The notes under the pieces are model-generated. The model was not told the origin of the DNA. It worked only from the letters and a program-made list of their open reading frames with translations, and made no database searches. Below are positions 10,240-20,416 of a DNA stretch of 64,000 nucleotides, piece after piece. This DNA comes from Timema cristinae (taxonomy: Eukaryota > Arthropoda > Insecta > Phasmatodea > Timematidae). The stretch is taken from positions 44,919,535-44,983,534 of the forward strand of contig JBCFYV010000012.1 in NCBI GenBank assembly GCA_039000515.1. The letters run 5' to 3'. The position numbers and the translations under genes are program-made. How positions within the stretch are numbered: position 1 is the stretch's first letter; each line of letters begins with the position of its first letter.

Positions 10240-10960
10240 AATATACATTCCGTTCACCCTGAAAAGTATCAGTCTAAATTTGACGGATTACACTATGTCG
10301 CTATCTAAGAGTCTACACCACAGTGGAAACTTGCAAAGTAAGCTTTTACCGTCCGGGGCAAACGAAGTGTCAGATTGAGTACACCTCAAGAGCGGCACAA
10401 TACTAAATACAGGATGACACCTGCCTAGACTAGACCAGAATGGAACGGACAAGTTGCATATATGAAACTGGCCCATCCCATCACGGACTTTATCTCGTTA
10501 GCATAAGGAATAGATCCATCAGCATTATCATGACGGAGTTCTTGAGAGGCCTCAGTCATTTTCCAATTACAGAGACTGAATAAGGATGGCGCATTTGATT
10601 ACTTTGTGGCAAGCTACAATTACTAACAGTTTACGTTCGCTCGGCAATATTTGTGATCCCAAACGACCAGATTTGTATACCCGCGATGGGAACTCCAAAC
10701 AGTAAAGTCCAATTCAGATATTAATACACTTTCTTTATGATTAAAAAGTTTCTAAATAAATGTTTATTTATTATTACGGGAAGCCATGTGATTTGCAGCT
10801 GTCCCTTACATAGATAGCAACAATACCTATAAAAGAACACTATTACAATAGTAAAATGCTTCCAAAGTTGACCGCTAAAATTTGTACTTTTAAAAATTCT
10901 CTTAGTTCAATACATAGCACGGTAATTTCTTTTTGTACTGCATCTTATTATTCGTCTGAA
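10240..10960. other. Intergenic DNA, no gene recognised
   Basis: Mixed-composition sequence in which no exon, tRNA box or repeat boundary could be supported. Confidence 0.4.
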
Positions 10961-10968
10961 CTATTCGT

Positions 10969-11135
10969 ATTATTATTATTAGCACCGCGTCTTACTACCC
11001 ATTCGGGTTATACGCACTTACGCTAATGTGTAATGGTAGGGTGATTGTGAGATGAAATGGAGGACCTACAGTTTAACGTGGAATCCAAACCAGGTGGAGG
11101 CCTGGCATTCCCCACATTCACAAGATGTATTCGTA
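10969..11135 (-). mobile_element. SINE-A, 5'-truncated, antisense
   Basis: It begins with (ATT)n and the tail complement (CACCGCGTCTTACTACCC), then the SINE-A body complement through CTGGCATTCCCCACATTC. It breaks off before the tRNA-like head, as expected from 5' truncation. Confidence 0.85.
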
Positions 11136-11289
11136 TTAAATTACGCTACAATAAATACATCGAATTCTTTAGTTTGAAATTTTAAAACTAGATACTATGT
11201 CCTTGGTTAAGCTATTTTAAAACTCTCTAATGACAAATGACACACTAAAATCGATGGTTACACGATGTAAGACGTAATTCTCACTGTAT

Positions 11290-11440
11290 TTATGATGATG
11301 TAAAGACCAGGTTCGAATCTTGGCCGTTTTTTCAATAAGTGGAGGTGTGGTTCATGTGGTAGTGTGATTTTTCCATGCTCTCTCCACATCAAATTAATGC
11401 GTGTGCACTTCAAACAACCTTCCCCTCTCTATCCCTTTGT
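11290..11440 (+). mobile_element. SINE-B fragment
   Basis: B box CAGGTTCGAATCTTGG at about 11308 is followed by GTGATTTTTCCATGCTCTCT and CTTCAAACAACCTTCCCCTC, the SINE-B body order. The head is unrecognisable and the tail is missing. Confidence 0.6.
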
Positions 11441-11444
11441 TTAT

Positions 11445-12105
11445 ATGGTTAATTAACCTGGTTTAGTAAGAAAAAATGTTTTAAAACAGAATTTTGATTA
11501 ATTAAATATTTTTTTCGTGAACGCCTCGTAATCTGGATTAAAACATGGACTCCAATAAATTGTAAAACTTTGTCCTGTTGACTTGTAGAATTTATGGAAA
11601 AAAAAACCCCATTTTCTTGGCCGGCCACATAGAGTAAAATAAAACTATAATTTAGCTTGTAAAAAACTGAGAATATTATTTAAGGAACGTTCCTTACATA
11701 ATATTCTCAATCAATTTCTCCTTACTAAAGTTAATATGAATATAAATACAATTGTAAAAAACTGTTGTGAGTTTTGTCATTAGTGTAGTTGGCTAATATA
11801 GTATTCGCTTACTTTTGTTCATCTAGTTCATTATGTCCTCCACACTTCCCATATTTTGATATGAAAAATTGAAGATGTAGGTCTTGATGTAGGTTACTTA
11901 ATTTTCTAATGGGGCATTTGAATTAATAATTAAAAAATCATATGAACATGCTGACCTTTCTCTTTCCCTGATATCGTTTCAAAATATGGTTGAAATGAGC
12001 TATGCTATGGTTAACACTGTTAGTAATTAATTTTCGTATTTTACCAAGGAAACCCCCTTTATATGTAAAATATTCTAGGTGCTGCCCCAGACCCCACCTC
12101 TTCAG
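11445..12105. other. Intergenic AT-rich DNA
   Basis: No gene, RNA or repeat structure could be supported here. Confidence 0.4.
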
Positions 12106-12109
12106 GTGC

Positions 12110-12315
12110 TTGGGGGTGGGTGATTCACCCCCTGAACCCGGTTATTTCAAGGTAAGGGTTTGAATCCTGGTTGGGTGTACCAGGGTGTGGTTTCTTACTA
12201 TATGATTGATCAATCTACCTGAAGAAAATGGTGGTTCAATTACTCTAAATCAGGCCTTCTCCATTCTTAACCCATTAGAGTAATAAAATTATGTATTAAG
12301 ATATGAGGTGAAAAA
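12110..12315 (+). mobile_element. SINE-B, decayed
   Basis: B box GGGTTTGAATCCTGGTTGGG near 12157, then GTGTGGTTTCTTACTATATG, CTTCTCCATTCTTAACCCAT and TTAGAGTAAT. These are SINE-B body landmarks in the right order. The tail has decayed. Confidence 0.65.
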
Positions 12316-12419
12316 TAGTTTAAGACAACCTCACCGATTTTAATCATTTAGGTCCCTCCAGGTCATTTTAAGCCATAGAAATTGGGTGACTGCTTAAAAA
12401 GAAGAAGAAGAAAAACGAA

Positions 12420-13195
12420 CCACTGAGACTTAGTAATATAATCCACAAAGGTGATAGGAATATTTATACTCGTCGAAAAAACCTATTTTATCTTTTCGAG
12501 CAAGCTTTTCTCTGTTATTACTAAGCCATACGTGGATTAACACGACGTTGAGAATGTAAATAACAAAGATAAGGAACCATTTTAATCCCTGACATATTGT
12601 ACCGTGTCAGCCTGCGTGACGTCATGTTACATAGAATACAGACCAAGGATAATCAATCTTGAATCTACCCATAGGTTTATCAAAAATATTAAAGTTGTTA
12701 ATACGATTAAAAAGCTTTAATCTAGAGACGTACTTTTTTACTTTATGTTTGATTTTAAGAATTCAAAGTATTAAAGGAAATGAGATCCAACAAAATTGTG
12801 ACCTCCGCCCCAAACTAGTTAAGTTTAGTCTTTAAAAATTCGGAATGTTAGAAAACTAGAGTCAAAGTTTTTTTGGCTAGCCGACCTTTATGAATTATTT
12901 TCCTATGGATGTTCATAATCTACTAGAGATAGAAGATGCACTGTCACCAGCCATTTTTTTATGCAATTATAATTTGGGGAAAATGGAACTTGCTTATGCA
13001 ATTAATATGATTTATGAATGATGTAGAGCAGGAGAAGTTCGATCAAATTAATAAATAACTAATGTATAATCGAGTTATAGCACTCAATTTGTTAACTTAC
13101 TACAAAATATGCCACTGGATGCAATCTTGTGCCAAAACGTCTAATTGATGTTTATCACGTCTATTTACACTTTCAAAATATATCTATATTAATTG
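12420..13195. other. Intergenic DNA, no gene recognised
   Basis: AT-rich sequence. It holds a perfect CRE-type TGACGTCA at about 12617-12624 but no associated exon or promoter structure that I can support. Confidence 0.4.
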
Positions 13196-13200
13196 ACTAG

Positions 13201-13380
13201 GATTGAAGAAGGTATAAATTAGAGTAAATACACCTGTATTTGCGTGGAGGGGGAGTAGACAATCATTTAAAAATAAAACCTCTCACTACATCCAGCTTGG
13301 ATTCGAATTCTTCACACACCGTCCCCAGCTAACTAGTCAAGCTGAGACTAACCTTTGTCTGCGTACTCACCTACTTGTGT
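13201..13380 (-). mobile_element. SINE-B, antisense
   Basis: The blocks GATTGAAGAAGGTATAAATT, TATTTGCGTGGAGGGGGAGT and a B-box complement (GATTCGAATTC) give the antisense SINE-B order, ending in a head complement near TACTCACCTACTTG. Confidence 0.7.
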
Positions 13381-13689
13381 AATTGTTAGTCATACAAATA
13401 AGGAACTAAAGCTAGTTTCATTTGCTAGTTGGGTTCATTCATTGCGTCTTCCCAGAACTCTGTCGCAGCTAGTTCCTTTTAAATTGCCCTATATTTAATC
13501 TTTATTTTATTTTTAAGCTTTTACTTTGTGTTTAGGGCAGAGTTTATGACGATTCCTCCTTAAATATGGATACTATATTATTAATAAATTTTATTTAGAG
13601 AAGGCCGCAACGTTCGATTACATTTTTTTTTTAATAGTTTCAAAATGATTTTTTTAATTTTAACTTCAATTATTTACTCTAAAATAATC

Positions 13690-14030
13690 AGGATAAGTAA
13701 GATGAATATTAGTACCTTACACTGACACTCGCTTGGAGAAAGAATTGTAAACCACCAATTTGAAAAGTCGTGGAGAATCCCCACATTCACTTTCCGATGC
13801 AAGCTCTCAAATACCAGCAAATGTGGTCACGTGGGTTAGATGTCAGACTAGCATTTAGTCTTATTTCCAACGATAGAAAGGCTGGTCATCTAATGCCAAC
13901 AGCGTGTACTAGGGGTGTTACCTAATCTTCCTCCACGAAAATTTGGATATATTTATTCTTAAATAAACCTTCCAAATGTCTACCCCATCAGCAAAATTCA
14001 AAGTAGCTTGATTGGGTAGCAAGAGTCAGG
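13690..14030. mobile_element. Two overlapping decayed SINE-B fragments
   Basis: An antisense fragment (13690-13780, CACTCGCTTGGAGAAAG then TTGTAAACCACC) abuts a sense copy from about 13815, whose head is GTGGTCACGTGGGTTAGATG. That copy's body is traceable to CTTCCAAATGTCTACCCCAT. Opposed insertions have scrambled the boundaries. Confidence 0.45.
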
Positions 14031-14320
14031 GAAAAATAAAGCACAAAACGTTACACCTAATCTCAGATGGTAACGTAACTCATATGGAGCCGGTCAGGTG
14101 TTTGTTTCACGGCACGGCTGAAAATGTTACCGTTGGTTAAATTGGAGGCGCCCATTTAACATGAATTAATTGGGAGTGATATGCATGTTCTATAAACAAT
14201 AGTTTGTAAGTCGCGTGATAAGCTAATCAGCCAATTCAGAAAGTTCAAGTGAAGCACTCCCAATATAATATTAAGCTAGCAAACATCTAAACCTGCTTAC
14301 AGTTCAAATAAATTAAAAAA

Positions 14321-14400
14321 ATGACATCTGTAAACGGGAATCGAACATAGGGCCTTTGTCTTATCGCACCAATGTTCTATTACTGAGATATCAGAGATAG
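14321..14400 (-). repeat. tRNA-derived SINE-D head, antisense
   Basis: The minus strand shows TCTCAGTAATAGAACATTGG (A-box region) and TATGTTCGATTCCCGT (B box). The same arrangement recurs at 16283-16368 and, folded on itself, at 37534-37627, so this is a repeat family rather than a tRNA gene. Confidence 0.6.
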
Positions 14401-14682
14401 TTCCGTGCTCGGGGTAATTCCTCACTAATAGCTTAAGGCAGAGTCTGGGATGGGCGTGTGGATATCATTGACTACTGAGGGTTGTAATTGGTAACACAGC
14501 TACCGGCGACTAGGTTGTGGCCCAATGAGGCCAATAGTATAAAAACATTTACATTCCAAGCGAAACAAGAGGAAAGAAAGAAACTATACGTAATAAAATA
14601 TGTATGAAAGGCTAAGCTTGGCGGATGAATGATTATAACTACGGAAATGAGCCGTATCTCAATCATATTAGAATAAATTTAA

Positions 14683-16283
14683 AATAAATGGTACGGAACT
14701 CCACACGGACCTTCTCGCTCTAATGTTTGAAAATTGAGATATTTACTCAAAACTCGTAATATATGTGAAACGAAATAATATATACTAGCAAACTCAAGCA
14801 TAAATTGCATTATAGTAATGTAAAACTTTTTTTTAGTACCAGTTTTAAATTTTATAATTTTGTTTTTAAAGAATTTATTTCCTCATTTGTATGTTTGGAC
14901 CGATAAAAAATATCAATGTTGGGTCCACAAGTGCCAACACTTCGTATACAAATTTTAATTTCCAGTTAAAATTTTCGACATTTTATTAGGTGTTGCATAT
15001 CTTCATGCCATCACATTGCTATTAAATTCCTCATTAATAAATTTAGACCAATAAAAAATGTAAACATTGATTATTGAGTCTAAAAAAGATGTATATCATT
15101 GTTGTACAAACATTTCTCCTAAGAGGTTTAAGGAAAAACATCATAAACTTTTAGAGAATTATTCATATTTGACTTACTCTATGGCATTGGAGAATTATTG
15201 CGTTAAAACTTAAGTAGTATCTCTTTACAACTAAAGTTCACAAAATTGTATCAATATACTTGCCAATATCTCAGAAACAGTTGGTTTTATAAAAATATAT
15301 TTCATATAAAAGTTTTTTATTTTTAATAGTACTACAATTTTGCAATGATAGTTATTTAGTATCTCAAATAGTTGCGGAGATACGGAAGTTTCTGCTTCTG
15401 TATAGTACTCTAAAATTCTATTTCATGGTAAAATGAAAATAGCAGGTTTATTTATAATCTTAATCAACACCTAGATACAAATTTTAATCAAAATCATTAG
15501 TCAATTTTGAGAAAATAGATTTTTTCTCTTTTCGCTCTTTCTTGAACTACTCTTAATTTTAAGTTTAAACAGACACAGACACAGATGTCATTGCAAAGAC
15601 AACTTTTTAGGGTTTGGGGGTGTCTTGAGACGTTGCATCCATCAACATTTCAAGATATATTTTATTTTGCAGTCGCGATACTTTTACCTTTTGTGTTCGA
15701 AAAGTTAAAATATAAATATTTACGTGTAGCTTGAAAGTTATTGGTTTTATAAAATTATGCTTTTTATAACATATTTGTATTATAAAGAAACCTACATATT
15801 TGTAACGATAAGTAATTTCATATCTCAAATAGTTTAGGAGATGATATCAAAAAAAATAATTTACGCATCAGACCGGAGCCCTTAAAGTAATGTTACCGAA
15901 ATATTGAGAGAAGCCATTTTGTTTGGAATATTTATAAATGTTTAGAAATGAGATTTAATCATAATCGTTAGAGCCGATTATGAGAAAATCGACTTTTTCT
16001 CCTTTTGCCCTTCAGTAAATTACCTTAATTTTAGGGTTAGATATCCAAATCCAAAAACGCCTCGGAGAAACCCTATGAAAACCCTAGATACCAAATTTTA
16101 GCCCAATCGGTAAAATAGTTAAGGCTCTAGTTGGAGGTACAGACAGACAGACGGAAAGTCAAAGACAATTTTTTTGGATTCGGGGGTCAAGAAACGTCAA
16201 TATTCATCAAAATCTTGAATTAGATTTTTTTTTGCCCATCACAATACTTTCTCTATCTGTAAGATAGCGAGAACGTAAAAATT
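14683..16283 (+). repeat. Long unclassified repeat, family C (copy 1)
   Basis: About 1.6 kb. It begins AAAATGGTACGGAACTCC...ACCTTCTCGCTC, passes through diagnostic phrases (TTGGTTTTATAAAA, AGTTATTTAGTATCTCAAAT, CCTTAATTTTAGGGTT, GGTACAGACAGACAGACGG) and ends at CTGTAAGATAGCGAGAACGT. Several phrases occur two or three times inside the unit, so it has an internal repeated structure. Other copies lie at 20417-21705, 40358-42180 and 57067-59315. The start carries CTTCTCGCT-like sequence and the end its complement AGCGAGAA, so the termini are weakly inverted. No coding frame exists. It could be a non-autonomous DNA element or a retroelement untranslated region. Confidence 0.7.
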
Positions 16284-16368
16284 ACACTTGAAACGGAACA
16301 CGGGAATCTAACTTGGGACCTTTGGCCTAGTGCGCCAATTCTCTACCACTGAGCTCTTTGATTATGTT
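16283..16368 (-). repeat. tRNA-derived SINE-D head, antisense
   Basis: The minus strand reads AGCTCAGTGGTAGAGAATTG (a good A-box segment) and AAGTTAGATTCCCGTGTTCC (B-box region). It joins directly onto the end of family C. The acceptor arms do not close, so it is not called as a tRNA gene. Confidence 0.6.
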
Positions 16369-16544
16369 TGAGATATGGTTAATTTCCGTAATTATGGTCC
16401 TTCATTCTCCAAACTTTGCCTTTCATAATATATACTTAACTGTATAGCGTTACTTTCTTCCATCTGCTTATAGTTGCTGAAACTCAACAACATAACTTAT
16501 TTCTATTGCCTGATTCTGGGCAAGCGTAAGCCTTTTTATCTCTA

Positions 16545-16873
16545 GGTGCGGTATGCAAGAACGTCACTGAGTGTGAGGGGATGCTTAGTGACACGTCAGC
16601 ACACTCACGGTCCACTTCTAGCCTATGGTGACTCAAGCAATCCAACGTTACTGAGTGTGAGGGGATGCTTAGTGGCACGTTAGTGCACTCACAGTTCACC
16701 TTCTAGCCTATGGTGACTCAAGCAAACCAATGCCACTGAGTGTGAGTGGATGCTTAGTGACATTTTATCTCACTCACGGTCCACCTTCTAGCCTATAGTG
16801 ACTCAAGCAATCCAAAGTCACTGAGGTTCACTCACACTAAGCGTCCACTTAGTGGCGTGCTTGCATACGGCCC
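16545..16873. mobile_element. MITE with three amplified 85-bp internal units
   Basis: The ends are inverted: left GTGCGGTATGCAAGAACGTC, right (reverse complement) GGGCCGTATGCAAGCACGCC. Each is flanked by CTAG, compatible with a TA or 4-bp target duplication. Inside, a unit starting CGTCACTGAGTGTGAGGGGA repeats at 16562, 16646, 16731 and partly 16816, a period of 84-85 bp. A second, shorter member without the expansion lies at 56796-56946. A minus-strand open frame at 16484-16699 is an artefact of the repeat. Confidence 0.75.
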
Positions 16874-17324
16874 TAGGAACATTATTTCCCTCCCCGGCTT
16901 TGACTTTTCAGCTGTGGGACTAATCGACAGGACATTGTACTGATTAGTGCATCAGCGCGTTAAATGGAGCCTTTCGGAAAGGAATTTAAATTAATTAACT
17001 GGCCGACACAGAAATCATTGGTGCTAATGTAATACTAAAGTTGGACAGTTTTAAGCGTCATTACTACTTTGGGAGAGCTAATCGTCCGGATAATACGACT
17101 TTATTCTCAAGTAGGGGATTCTATTGTTTTTAAATACGTAGTTTGGATGTTCTTGAAATTTTTATAAATCACGTGTAAAATATGGCTTTCCCAACTATCT
17201 ATCTATGTTACTATGTTATTATATTTAATTACATATTTAATCATAGAATTACAGTGGAAACCCGTTAGGATGAGTAACTTAGAAAATATAAACATATTAT
17301 ATTTGTGGATAACATCGATAAAAA

Positions 17325-17530
17325 CCACGCTGGTGGGTGCGTGGACCAATTGTCAGGATCGTATAGTCTGATTCTTGATGCATGAGAGTTCGGTATTCAA
17401 ATCTCAGCCAAGGGAGCAGATTTTTTTTTTCCAAAATGTTTATATCAATCTCACTCTATGCAAAAGCTGGTGAATTTTATATAAATTTCACGTTCCTCAT
17501 CCTTACCCTTTTTCTTTTCTTTTATGTAAC
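17325..17530 (+). mobile_element. SINE-B, decayed
   Basis: Head CTGGTGGGTGCGTGGACCAA, B-box region CGGTATTCAAATCTCAGCC, then TTCACGTTCCTCATCCTTAC. The 3' tail is replaced by unrelated sequence. Confidence 0.65.
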
Positions 17531-17589
17531 TATGCCCAATGGACCAAATTACGCCATCAATCTTTGCCTATGGTGTTGTCTGTCCTGTG

Positions 17590-17830
17590 TTCTCTCTTGT
17601 CATCGGTTCCTTGGTTCCTATGCGGACTAGATCCTCTAGTGACCAACCTGTCCATCTATTCCTAGGCCTACCTATGGGTCCTTTGTCTGCCTGTCTGGTT
17701 ATAATCACGATTTTCGCCCATTATACGTGGTCCATTAGCGCAAAGTGACCAGCCCATTGGAGTTTATGAACTATAATGACGAAAACGATGTTCGTCCCTC
17801 TGTAGAAGTTAACAAATTCCCTGTTGTTTC
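17590..17830 (-). pseudogene. Second LINE family, RT C-terminal fragment, antisense
   Basis: The minus strand reads QWAGHFALMDHV, a stop, WAKIVI, then GPIGRPRNRWTGWSLEDL. This is the WAGH...GRPR.RW block seen in many LINE polyproteins. It diverges clearly from the DWI-LAQ-RDRW family at 334-808. Stop codons show that it is dead. It is followed directly by a fragment of the first family. Confidence 0.65.
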
Positions 17831-17883
17831 TGATCCCTCTCCACTCCATTACTAACTTGGTACTAAGCTACTCCATACCATTA

Positions 17884-18130
17884 CTAACTCTAAATGTCAT
17901 TGCCGCACTTACAAAAGAACGTCACCTATCCTTATTTCGAGCTAGTTCATCCAGTCCACCTCATTATACTCAATCTCTTATAAGTCCATTCTTATGTTAT
18001 CCTCCCATCTGTGTAAAGGTCTTTCCAATGGTCTCTTCTCATTGGGTTTGTCAGTCAGTACCATGAACATGGTTCTAAATTCTGCCATTCACACTGCATG
18101 TCCTGGCTATGAGACTTGATTATCCTCACT
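17884..18130 (-). pseudogene. LINE RT C-terminal fragment, antisense
   Basis: The reverse complement matches the LINE at 334-808 through AATCAAGTCTCATAG, GACAAACCCAATGAGAAGAG, GGTGGACTGGATGAACTAGC and CTTTTGTAAGTGCGGCAATG. Frameshifts and stops interrupt it. The forward open frame at 17824-18066 is only its shadow. Confidence 0.75.
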
Positions 18131-18251
18131 CTGTCTTGTGATGATTACAGGATATGTAACTCATCCTTATGTAACTCATCCTAACTTCACTTACCAGTAG
18201 CATCATCCTTTTTTGGACCAAATATATTCCTAAGTACTTTGTTAAAAATGC

Positions 18252-18292
18252 ACTCATCCCAAACGCGTAGCATGACGCGGTGGAAACAAAAT
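18252..18292 (+). repeat. Orphan SINE 3' tail, diverged
   Basis: CATCCCAAACGCGTAGCATG followed by ACGCGGTGG resembles the common SINE tail without body or head. Confidence 0.5.
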
Positions 18293-18556
18293 AGGTAAAA
18301 TGTAACTTTATAGTTAATATAATTTAGACATTGGAATTATCTGTAAAATGTAATATTTGATTAGCATATGATTGGCTTATTAATATAGTAAAGTCGTTTC
18401 AATTAATTTGTAACTGTCACAATACCTTTGTTAATTTAGCAATCCAATTGTAAGATTAATTTTAATCAAGAATTGAGAGAATAGCTCTACGTTCTATATG
18501 GCACCGGTTTTCCATGATCTAAAACTCACTGTTTTTCTGTGTAGTACTTTTTTTTT

Positions 18557-18775
18557 CACCACATTTCACTACCCGTTCGGTTTATACGCATATTATTCGC
18601 TCTAATGCTGTAGATATGATGACGGTACAGTTTAGAATAAATATAATGGCATTTTCATGGGTATAAGGGTGGGAAACCTTTCAGGAAAAATCCCCCGCAT
18701 ATTATCGGTCCGTGTTTCAAGACCTAACCTCCACATCGCCAGCAAACGAAACAAAATGGGCTTGACATTTAGACC
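18557..18775 (-). mobile_element. SINE-B, antisense, with intact tail
   Basis: It opens with the tail complement CACTACCCGTTCGGTTTATA, then GGGTGGGAAACCTTTCAGGA and a degraded B-box complement near CCGTGTTTCAAGACC. The head has decayed. Confidence 0.7.
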
Positions 18776-18952
18776 GCGTGCCAACCGGCGCGGAACTTTT
18801 CACTCTTCATTCCCCATAAACATTAACAGATATTTTAAGATTTAGTCAATTTAAATATACAACTATATTATTTTGTATATATATCCACCGATTCTTACAA
18901 CTCGTTTGATAATAATTGTTCATGTACTATACAACTATTCTATAACTATGAA

Positions 18953-19233
18953 GGTGACCTGGTGGTCTAGGTGTAAGGTGTCGGACTTCTCTGCTGGGGG
19001 TCCAGGGCTCAATCCTCGGTCCCGCACAGATTTATCTGATTACCAAACCATTCCTTCACCTCTGACAAGACATCTTGGGAATGTGAGGAATGGCAGGCCT
19101 TAGGCCTCTACCGTGGTTCGAATTCCACGTTGGACTGTAGGTCCTCCATTTCATCTCACAATCACCTACCATTACACATTAGCGTAAGTGCGTATAACCC
19201 GAACGGGTAGTAAGATGCGGTGCTAATAATAAT
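18953..19233 (+). mobile_element. SINE-A, full length, with target-site duplication
   Basis: It starts at GGTGACCTGGTGGTCTAGG with the B-box region GGGCTCAATCC, short-subfamily body, hairpin tail and (AAT)n end. It is flanked by ATAACTATGAA (18942-18952) and ATAGCTATGAA (19234-19244), an 11-bp duplication with one mismatch. This marks a true retrotransposition event and fixes both ends of the element. Confidence 0.92.
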
Positions 19234-19259
19234 ATAGCTATGAAGATCATAAATGTAAT

Positions 19260-19800
19260 ATAATTCTACAAAGATTAAAATTAATAAAAGTATATTCACT
19301 TTAAAACAAGGTTTTGTTAATTTTTTTTTAATGTTTTTAAAATATATTATATAGGAATCAGTTTCGTCTTGTCTATTTTCTTTTAAACGGAGTTCAAATC
19401 ATTGTAGGGTGTCCTAAGTTGTATTTTATTAAATAAGCTTACATTTTATTCTCTTTCCATACAAATGCCGGAACATATCCTCTAAAATTCTACCTTCTTC
19501 ATCTTTACCTAATTGGCGTAAATATTTGAATAGACTCGACGGATAGTTAAAAAAACTTGATCCATGATTCTAGTTATGTCTAGGTTAAAAAAAACTTCCT
19601 AAATAACTATGGTGTCAATAAATTTTCTTTTTATTTAGTTTTTAAACGCGTAAATATGCATATTAATGATTTTTAGCCAATGGCTAATATATATATATTT
19701 TTCTTATTATACAGACGTAAAAAACCTTTTAGTGTATTTTGTTTTTATTTGCGCAACATTAATATAAAATATAACGGATTCAGTCTCCCCAACTAAGCCC
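19260..19800. other. Intergenic AT-rich DNA
   Basis: No feature is recognised; AT-rich upstream flank of the 92-codon ORF. Confidence 0.4.
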
Positions 19801-19809
19801 TATTTCACA

Positions 19810-20088
19810 ATGAATTACAAGGGCGTTAGTGCGTGTACCATCTTGATATACTCAGACGGGTGGAAAGAGGCATCATCAATGAACTACATGAAGTTTTTTT
19901 GTTTGTTAGAAAGAACGTCACCCTATTCATTTACAGTCCGCTACCCCGATGTATTTGACAGCAACCGCAATTATAAAGAGCCATTATTTGCAAGCGCGAT
20001 AAAAAATAACCCGATTATTTTACAAGCCAATGAAATCACTGGCCCCATTGGCTTTGTCCGATATTCTCGTTTGAGCCTATTGACCTAA
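19810..20088 (+). CDS. Uncharacterised 92-codon ORF, possible single or terminal exon
   Basis: An ATG at 19810 opens a 92-codon frame to TAA, noticeably richer in GC than its flanks. The product has an N-terminal half with several cysteines and aromatics (VSACTILIYSDGWKEAS, MKFFCLLERT) and a more polar middle (RYPDVFDSNRNYKEP). It shows no signal peptide, membrane segment or motif that I recognise. An AATAAA lies at 20175-20180, about 90 bp past the stop, which would suit a 3'-terminal exon. Against it: the ORF is short, no family is recognised and no splice context is clear upstream. It could be a single-exon gene, a captured fragment from another genome, or chance. Confidence 0.3.
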   Translation: MNYKGVSACTILIYSDGWKEASSMNYMKFFCLLERTSPYSFTVRYPDVFDSNRNYKEPLFASAIKNNPIILQANEITGPIGFVRYSRLSLLT

Positions 20089-20416
20089 TATTATCATGGA
20101 CAAGTTTTGTCTTTAAAATTGAATGTTTTATGATGTTGATATAATTATTTTGGGTATTTAATGTGTATTAACTGAATAAAAAGGTATCTAAGCACATGGT
20201 TTACAAACTAATTTAACATATTAAATCATATACAACAATCGCATAAGTGTCTTGTCTGGTTTTCTGATGACCTCAAATACCGCCTGCTGTACAGAAATGT
20301 TGTCCCTGTATTGTTTGCCACTCGCTCAACACGCACACACGGATATATTATTTCCTTTAAATTATAACTTACTCTTCTCCACTACTTTAGGCTGGTAAAG
20401 AGTGGCGTGCACAGTT

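Noticed and set aside
12617..12624. CRE-type TGACGTCA as promoter
   Set aside because: A single 8-bp palindrome (another lies near 53104) with no accompanying promoter features or exon.
16283..16368. tRNA gene on the minus strand
   Set aside because: Good A-box region, but the acceptor arms do not close and the same segment occurs in other repeat copies; it is a SINE head.
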